Source of the DNA: a virus
DNA length: 27,811 nucleotides
Virus record (IMG/VR): IMGVR_UViG_3300006853_000053
Coordinates: 1-27,811 of that record
Strand: one strand, 5' to 3'
Part shown: in pieces, positions 24,671-27,811 of the stretch
Numbering within the stretch: the stretch's first letter is position 1
Layout: the number at the start of each line of letters is the position of its first letter
Made by a program: the position numbers and the translations under genes
Notes under the pieces: model-generated
The model's database searches: none
Seen by the model: the letters and a program-made list of their open reading frames with translations, nothing else
What the model was told of the DNA's origin: nothing

Positions 24671-25000
24671 ATGGCAAAGAAGCGAAACAGCGAATTAAGA
24701 TTCGTATTACCGCTCGTAGGCGGTTGTCTTGCAGCAATTATCGGTTTCCATTGGGCATACTGGGATGAATTCGTAATGCTCACACGAGACGCATTTTTTC
24801 TCGTGGTCTACATCGTCCTGACGTTGGGCTTTCTTCTCGCTGCTTATTATGCGTTCAAGTTGCGCGATACAGCGAAGGACAATGCCACACGGTGGGTTAC
24901 TGCGATAGTGGCCGCAATACTTTGTATTTGGGTCGGTGCCTGGTGCGGACAATACCGTGCAGACAAGAGCGACAATATCGAATACAAATATTCCAAATGA
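24671..25000 (+). CDS. Small three-TM membrane protein
   Basis: The product has 109 residues: membrane segments at about 11-28, 41-62 (AFFLVVYIVLTLGFLLAAYYAF) and 75-92 (VTAIVAAILCIWVGAWCG), with a basic start MAKKRNSELR. It is not recognisable as a named family. It starts the last lysis sub-block and is joined by ATGA overlaps to the next gene and, through it, to the endolysin, so a link with endolysin release is likely. Confidence 0.65.
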   Translation: MAKKRNSELRFVLPLVGGCLAAIIGFHWAYWDEFVMLTRDAFFLVVYIVLTLGFLLAAYYAFKLRDTAKDNATRWVTAIVAAILCIWVGAWCGQYRADKSDNIEYKYSK

Positions 25001-25413
25001 TCACATGGGCCATTAACCACGCGGTGCTTGCAGGTTTCAACCTGATCAATTCCCGCATCGATGCGTACCGGATATTGAAGCATAAAAATATTGCGCATTG
25101 TATTAACCTTTCGGCGTATGCACTCGTGGTTGCTTTTCTTATATGGCGCCAACACCCAACCGGGTTATCCGAAATTTTGGATAGCATCAATTTCGGTTTA
25201 GCTGCTTTCTTCAACAGGCAGTTGTCGTTTGATATCCCGCTGAATTTGCGCCGTGGCCTTCCATGGGATTACCAGTCAACGGCGCCGAAGCCAAAGGCGG
25301 TGATGGACCGTATCGAGCGCGCGATCTTCGGCAACCTTCCGGGAAAATGGATTGCCGCTATCTACGCCGGTAGCTTCATTATTTGCACACTGATAAAACT
25401 GTTTTTCTTATGA
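24997..25413 (+). CDS. Membrane protein coupled to the endolysin
   Basis: The product has 138 residues from ATG 24997. The frame is open further up to 24892, but the ATG overlapping the stop of the preceding gene (ATGA) is the natural start. Hydrophobic stretches are at about 36-50 (YALVVAFLIW) and 118-138 (KWIAAIYAGSFIICTLIKLFFL, at the extreme C-terminus). The middle has a Pro-rich part (PLNLRRGLPWDYQSTAPKP). No family recognised. The hydrophobic C-terminus is directly followed by the endolysin start. Confidence 0.65.
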   Translation: MITWAINHAVLAGFNLINSRIDAYRILKHKNIAHCINLSAYALVVAFLIWRQHPTGLSEILDSINFGLAAFFNRQLSFDIPLNLRRGLPWDYQSTAPKPKAVMDRIERAIFGNLPGKWIAAIYAGSFIICTLIKLFFL

Positions 25414-25970
25414 GCGTCTTAACTGCGGAAGTAATCGCCAAAATTCCGAAACAGTATCGATGGTTGACAAAAGAACCAGGTCCGAAAATGCTGCTGGCTG
25501 CGCTCAATTATTTCGGCATTGCAGAGATCGTCGGCAAGCAACATAACCCGATTATATTAGGATGGGCGGACGAGCTGGGATATGAAGGAATTTTTCAAAC
25601 CGACGAGACCCCATGGTGCGGGTTACTGATGGCGAAGGTTGCAAAGGATGCTGATAAGGAAATACCGGAAGCACCGTACAGGGCGAGAAACTGGGCGATG
25701 TTTGGCCGGGCCGTGGATAAACCAATGCTGGGCGATGTGCTCGTTTACCAGCGTCCAGGCGGGCATCATGTAGGGTTATACGTTGCTCACGATGTGCAGG
25801 GTTTTTACCATACCCTCGGCGGCAATCAGGGCAATAAGGTCGGCATCGTTCGCATGGACAAAGATCGCTGTGTTGCAATTCGCCGTCCCATCTTCAAGAT
25901 CGGCCAGCCCCCGAACGTGCGGCCCATTCTCATGACTGCTGAAGGCCCCGTTTCAGTAAATGAGCGGTAG
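25410..25970 (+). CDS. Endolysin, TIGR02594/NlpC-P60-like cysteine peptidase
   Basis: The product has 186 residues from ATG 25410, which overlaps the previous stop; the frame is open from 25383 but that extension lies within the previous gene. The catalytic Cys is in ETPWCGLL (C70), the His in GGHHVGLYV (H119/H120), and the family's LGGNQGNKV block (136-144) follows. APYRARNWAMFGRAV is also typical. These domains cut peptide or amide bonds in peptidoglycan. There is no signal sequence, so it needs a holin. Its N-terminal 50 residues (PKMLLAALNYFGIAEIVGKQ) are the usual helical cap. Confidence 0.88.
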   Translation: MSVLTAEVIAKIPKQYRWLTKEPGPKMLLAALNYFGIAEIVGKQHNPIILGWADELGYEGIFQTDETPWCGLLMAKVAKDADKEIPEAPYRARNWAMFGRAVDKPMLGDVLVYQRPGGHHVGLYVAHDVQGFYHTLGGNQGNKVGIVRMDKDRCVAIRRPIFKIGQPPNVRPILMTAEGPVSVNER

Positions 25971-26091
25971 AAATGGGTACGGATTAATAAGGGTTTTCAT
26001 GTAAATATGCAGTCCTAACCAGGCTTATGCAACCATTGCGGTACTTATTCCCGTATTACGTTGAACAGACCACGCAATCTGTTAGAGGATA

Positions 26092-26125
26092 AGCCGCGGT
26101 GTCCACAATGTACCGTGGCTTTTTT
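26092..26125 (+). terminator. Terminator of the late operon
   Basis: AGCCGCGGT (26092-26100) pairs with ACCGTGGCT (26112-26120), with one G-T pair and an 11-base loop, and is followed by six Ts. It ends the + strand late genes and directly abuts the stop codon of the minus-strand integrase. The gap 25971-26091 shows no gene I can support. Confidence 0.85.
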
Positions 26126-27381
26126 CATGCAAACGAATTGCCGGCCTTCCGAATGGTTTCATGATCGCGCTGGTCCCGCTTCACATCGTAAATATTTACC
26201 ACCATGGCGTTCGTCGTATGATCGTTGTGCCGCGCGGCCGTAGTGTCACCAAAAAGTTCCACCATTTCGGTAGTATTCAAATGCTTCAACCGGTACAGGT
26301 TCGGGGCAATACCCAGTGATTTGATATGTCGCTTCCACCGCCTGGTCACCTGTTCGCTGCGTATCGGTTTGGCGCCGGGCTCGAGGCCGACACTGAAAAC
26401 ATAATCGTCGGCATTGCAGTTTTGCACAGCTTCAGCCCACCAAGGTAATGCCACATCCTTTATTGTTTTCCAGACCCATCTTTTCACCTTGCCTTTTTTC
26501 ACCAGCACTTTAAAACGCTGGCCCTTCAGATCAACATTCTTTCCCTGCACCTTCAGCAGTTCAACGCGGCGCGCACCGGAATGAAAAAAGATATGAACGA
26601 ACCGCCGGAACGTGTGCAGCTTCGGGTCGGATTTCAGTTTCTCGTCAACCTGCAGGCGTTGCTGATCAGTCAGCACTTTTGCTTTCTTTTTGTCCGGGTC
26701 TATGGGATCCGCTTTGCGCTTCGCAATTCCTTCGATGCAATTGTATTCCACGACTTCCCATTCGACGAGCTGGTTATATAGCATCTTCAGGTAGCTGCGG
26801 TAAAAATTGAAGTTACTGGCATTCCAGATTTTGGGTATCATGTTGCCATCCTTATCTACCACCAGGATATTGCCGCAGTTGTCCAGTATGGCACGAATAT
26901 CTTTCCGCTTCACTTCACTGATCGGGTGGTTGTTGATGCCCAGCATGGTGGCCGACATTTCAAAATACTTCAGCACTGACCGCATGTTGGTGAGCGTGTC
27001 CGGGGAAATATCGATATAAGCCATTGCGCTGCGCAGTGCGGCCATTAGCGTCGAATCAGGCGTTGCCCGACCGCAGCCGATGTTTGTATCGGCAGGGATG
27101 AAATAAAGCCCTGTAATCGGATTGTAGCCCTGTACGTCCAGCAAATCGATCTCGCTATCGATCAGCGCCTGCGTTAAATTCTGTCGTTCTTCCAGCGTGT
27201 GGTAGGCGTTCATTCCTTTGATCGGAAATTGCTTTCCCCACAACTTCGTACCCTTGTAAGCAGGGTCATAAAATCGGTAGACAATGCGCCATGGTTTGCT
27301 GATGTTGGCCTTCTTCGTTTTCCAATTTGTTGGCGAAACGGTTAGCTCGCTGCGGCTGCAGCCATTCGGAAGTGATTTCAT
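26125..27381 (-). CDS. int: Tyrosine recombinase (phage integrase)
   Basis: The product has 418 residues from the ATG at 27379-27381. The frame continues to 27456, but that part would cross arm-type repeats and looks unnatural. A SAM-like N-terminal core-binding domain lies at about 100-230. The catalytic domain has box I HSGARRVELL (Arg271), a beta-hairpin KVLVKKGKVKRW, box II as YRLKH (363-367, where HxLRH is usual), a box III RHNDH (384-388) and the nucleophile in VVNIY (Tyr398). It joins attP to a host tRNA gene. Box II has Tyr and Lys in place of His and Arg, a variation that also occurs in Bacteroidota integrases of my acquaintance. It reads away from the attP. Confidence 0.93.
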   Translation of the reverse strand: MKSLPNGCSRSELTVSPTNWKTKKANISKPWRIVYRFYDPAYKGTKLWGKQFPIKGMNAYHTLEERQNLTQALIDSEIDLLDVQGYNPITGLYFIPADTNIGCGRATPDSTLMAALRSAMAYIDISPDTLTNMRSVLKYFEMSATMLGINNHPISEVKRKDIRAILDNCGNILVVDKDGNMIPKIWNASNFNFYRSYLKMLYNQLVEWEVVEYNCIEGIAKRKADPIDPDKKKAKVLTDQQRLQVDEKLKSDPKLHTFRRFVHIFFHSGARRVELLKVQGKNVDLKGQRFKVLVKKGKVKRWVWKTIKDVALPWWAEAVQNCNADDYVFSVGLEPGAKPIRSEQVTRRWKRHIKSLGIAPNLYRLKHLNTTEMVELFGDTTAARHNDHTTNAMVVNIYDVKRDQRDHETIRKAGNSFA

Positions 27382-27398
27382 CTGATGACATTTTAAAG

Positions 27399-27417
27399 TG
27401 TGACCGGATTTGTTACC
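27399..27417 (+). repeat. Left pair of TGTKACC arm-type sites
   Basis: TGTGACC and TGTTACC are separated by five bases, GGATT. The second is part of the imperfect palindrome GTTACCCGTAAC (27412-27423). They lie 18 bases upstream of the integrase start codon, so binding by Int could also repress int. Confidence 0.6.
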
Positions 27418-27496
27418 CGTAACTGAAAAATGCCACATAACAAGAGTTAAGAACAATCGGCTGAAACGCTGTACTGTCGCGGCTTTCAGCCTTCCG

Positions 27497-27541
27497 TGAT
27501 CCCGCTGGGACTCGAACCCAGGACCCCAACATTAAAAGTGT
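27497..27541 (-). pseudogene. 3' part of tRNA-Lys(TTT), attachment core
   Basis: On the minus strand the sequence runs ACTTTTAATGTTG, GGGTC, then CTGGG-TTCGAGT-CCCAG (a perfect T arm), CGGGATC and A. This is the anticodon loop (TTT after a T), variable loop, T arm and 3' acceptor strand of a tRNA-Lys. The 5' acceptor (GATCCCG or GGTCCCG) and D arm are missing upstream, so it cannot be a working tRNA. The fragment would restore the 3' end of the host gene on integration. Confidence 0.8.
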
Positions 27542-27631
27542 GAGGCCCCGAAATGCCCATTGCGTTAATTCCTTGTTTATGGCCTTATTGCGTATTACGA
27601 TTATTGTTATATGCCGCCATATTTTGCGGCG

Positions 27632-27650
27632 TGTTACCCTTTCTGTGACC
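27632..27650 (+). repeat. Right pair of TGTKACC arm-type sites
   Basis: TGTTACC and TGTGACC are again separated by five bases (CTTTC), in the opposite order to the left pair and the same orientation. They lie directly after the stop of the helix-turn-helix-like gene (which reads leftward and ends at 27658). Confidence 0.6.
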
Positions 27651-27657
27651 TGCAAAA

Positions 27658-27811
27658 TCATTTCTTTTTCGCCTTGTAATTTGCTTCCAATTCAGTGAGC
27701 GCCTGCCGGATGCGGGCCAGCGGCGTGTCGTTGGTTTCAGATCGAAACATATCGGTGCTGAACCCGTAGATATAATTCATGTTGCACCTGGTGAGCTTTG
27801 CCAGTTCGTAC
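27658..27811 (-). CDS. Small helix-turn-helix-like protein, C-terminal part (partial)
   Basis: The minus-strand frame is open from the right edge to a TGA at 27658-27660 and gives 50 residues without a start in the window. ELAKLTRCNMNYIYGFST followed by TPLARIRQALTELEANY resembles the second and third helices and the closing helix of an XRE-type DNA-binding domain, as in small phage Cro or repressor proteins. It would fit a lysogeny regulator adjoining attP, but the call rests on a short pattern. The stretch 27542-27657 before it has no gene, only the right arm sites and a weak hairpin. Confidence 0.45.
   Translation of the reverse strand, partial: YELAKLTRCNMNYIYGFSTDMFRSETNDTPLARIRQALTELEANYKAKKK

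Larger units (their letters stand above)
27399..27650. other. attP: Putative attP with core and arm sites
   Basis: The heptamer TGTKACC occurs four times: 27399-27405 (TGTGACC), 27411-27417 (TGTTACC), 27632-27638 (TGTTACC) and 27644-27650 (TGTGACC). Both pairs are spaced 12 bases start to start, and stand about 80 and 91 bases from the tRNA-derived core at 27497-27541. A 252-base site with a central core and paired arm sites on both sides resembles the lambda-type attP plan. The integrase begins just to the left. The site also contains the hairpin GCCGC-catatttt-GCGGC at 27613-27630. Confidence 0.7.

Noticed and set aside
27413-27661. 82-codon minus-strand open frame across the tRNA-Lys fragment
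   Set aside because: It reads through the tRNA core and both attP arms; the peptide part made from the T arm (GSWVRVPAGSRK) is a typical tRNA translation artefact.
1-27811. CRISPR array, insertion sequence or transposase
   Set aside because: I saw no regularly spaced repeats, no IS-like terminal inverted repeats and no transposase-like protein; only tyrosine recombinase is present.

Overview
The window reads as most of the late half of a temperate, tailed, HK97-type siphovirus of a Bacteroidota host, plus its integration region. The host assignment rests on protein style (Bacteroidota-type integrase, short phage-specific structural proteins, TIGR02594-type endolysin, a TAnnTTTG box) and on the lack of strong Shine-Dalgarno sequences. 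It is an inference; a Chitinophaga/Sphingobacteria-like host is a guess. Genes are packed with 1-50 base overlaps and almost all lie on the + strand.

Layout. Positions 1-261 hold the 3' end of a Mom-like DNA-modification gene, overlapped by an odd tRNA-Gly-like gene. Positions 300-2736 carry a small unknown protein, the small and large terminase subunits and another unknown. Positions 2737-3460 form an accessory island with a small minus-strand gene, three GC hairpins, a Com-like zinc-finger gene and a strong terminator just before the portal gene. Positions 3461-9356 are the head and neck: portal, S78 prohead protease, major capsid protein, small connectors and the likely tail tube. Positions 9360-13927 hold four small tail-assembly-type genes, two pairs of which share long out-of-frame overlaps, and the 1057-residue tape measure. 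Positions 13927-22296 hold the tail tip and adsorption apparatus: two large tail proteins, a collar-domain protein, an 860-residue fibre that begins with a Sec-type signal sequence, and an alpha/beta-hydrolase with a Pro-rich linker and Ig/PKD-like tail. Positions 22306-25970 are the lysis region: several small membrane proteins, a coiled-coil protein, a spanin-like membrane-anchored coiled-coil protein and a cysteine-peptidase-type endolysin, closed by a terminator at 26092.

Integration region. A tyrosine integrase runs on the minus strand (26125-27381). Next to its start is the 3' part of a tRNA-Lys(TTT), without the 5' half. This fragment is flanked on both sides by paired copies of the heptamer TGTKACC, spaced identically (12 bases start to start), about 80-90 bases from the core. 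Beyond it is the end of a small helix-turn-helix-like gene. Core, arm sites and int on the 3' side of a half tRNA are the expected layout of an unrecombined attP. I therefore infer that the sequence is a free, circular or virion phage genome rather than an integrated prophage.

How it works together: terminase, portal, protease and capsid build and fill the head. The tube, tape measure and tip proteins build a long non-contractile tail. The fibre and hydrolase act at the cell surface. Membrane proteins, endolysin and spanin-like protein release progeny. Mom and Com suggest genome modification against restriction, and the integrase with attP gives lysogeny at a tRNA-Lys gene.
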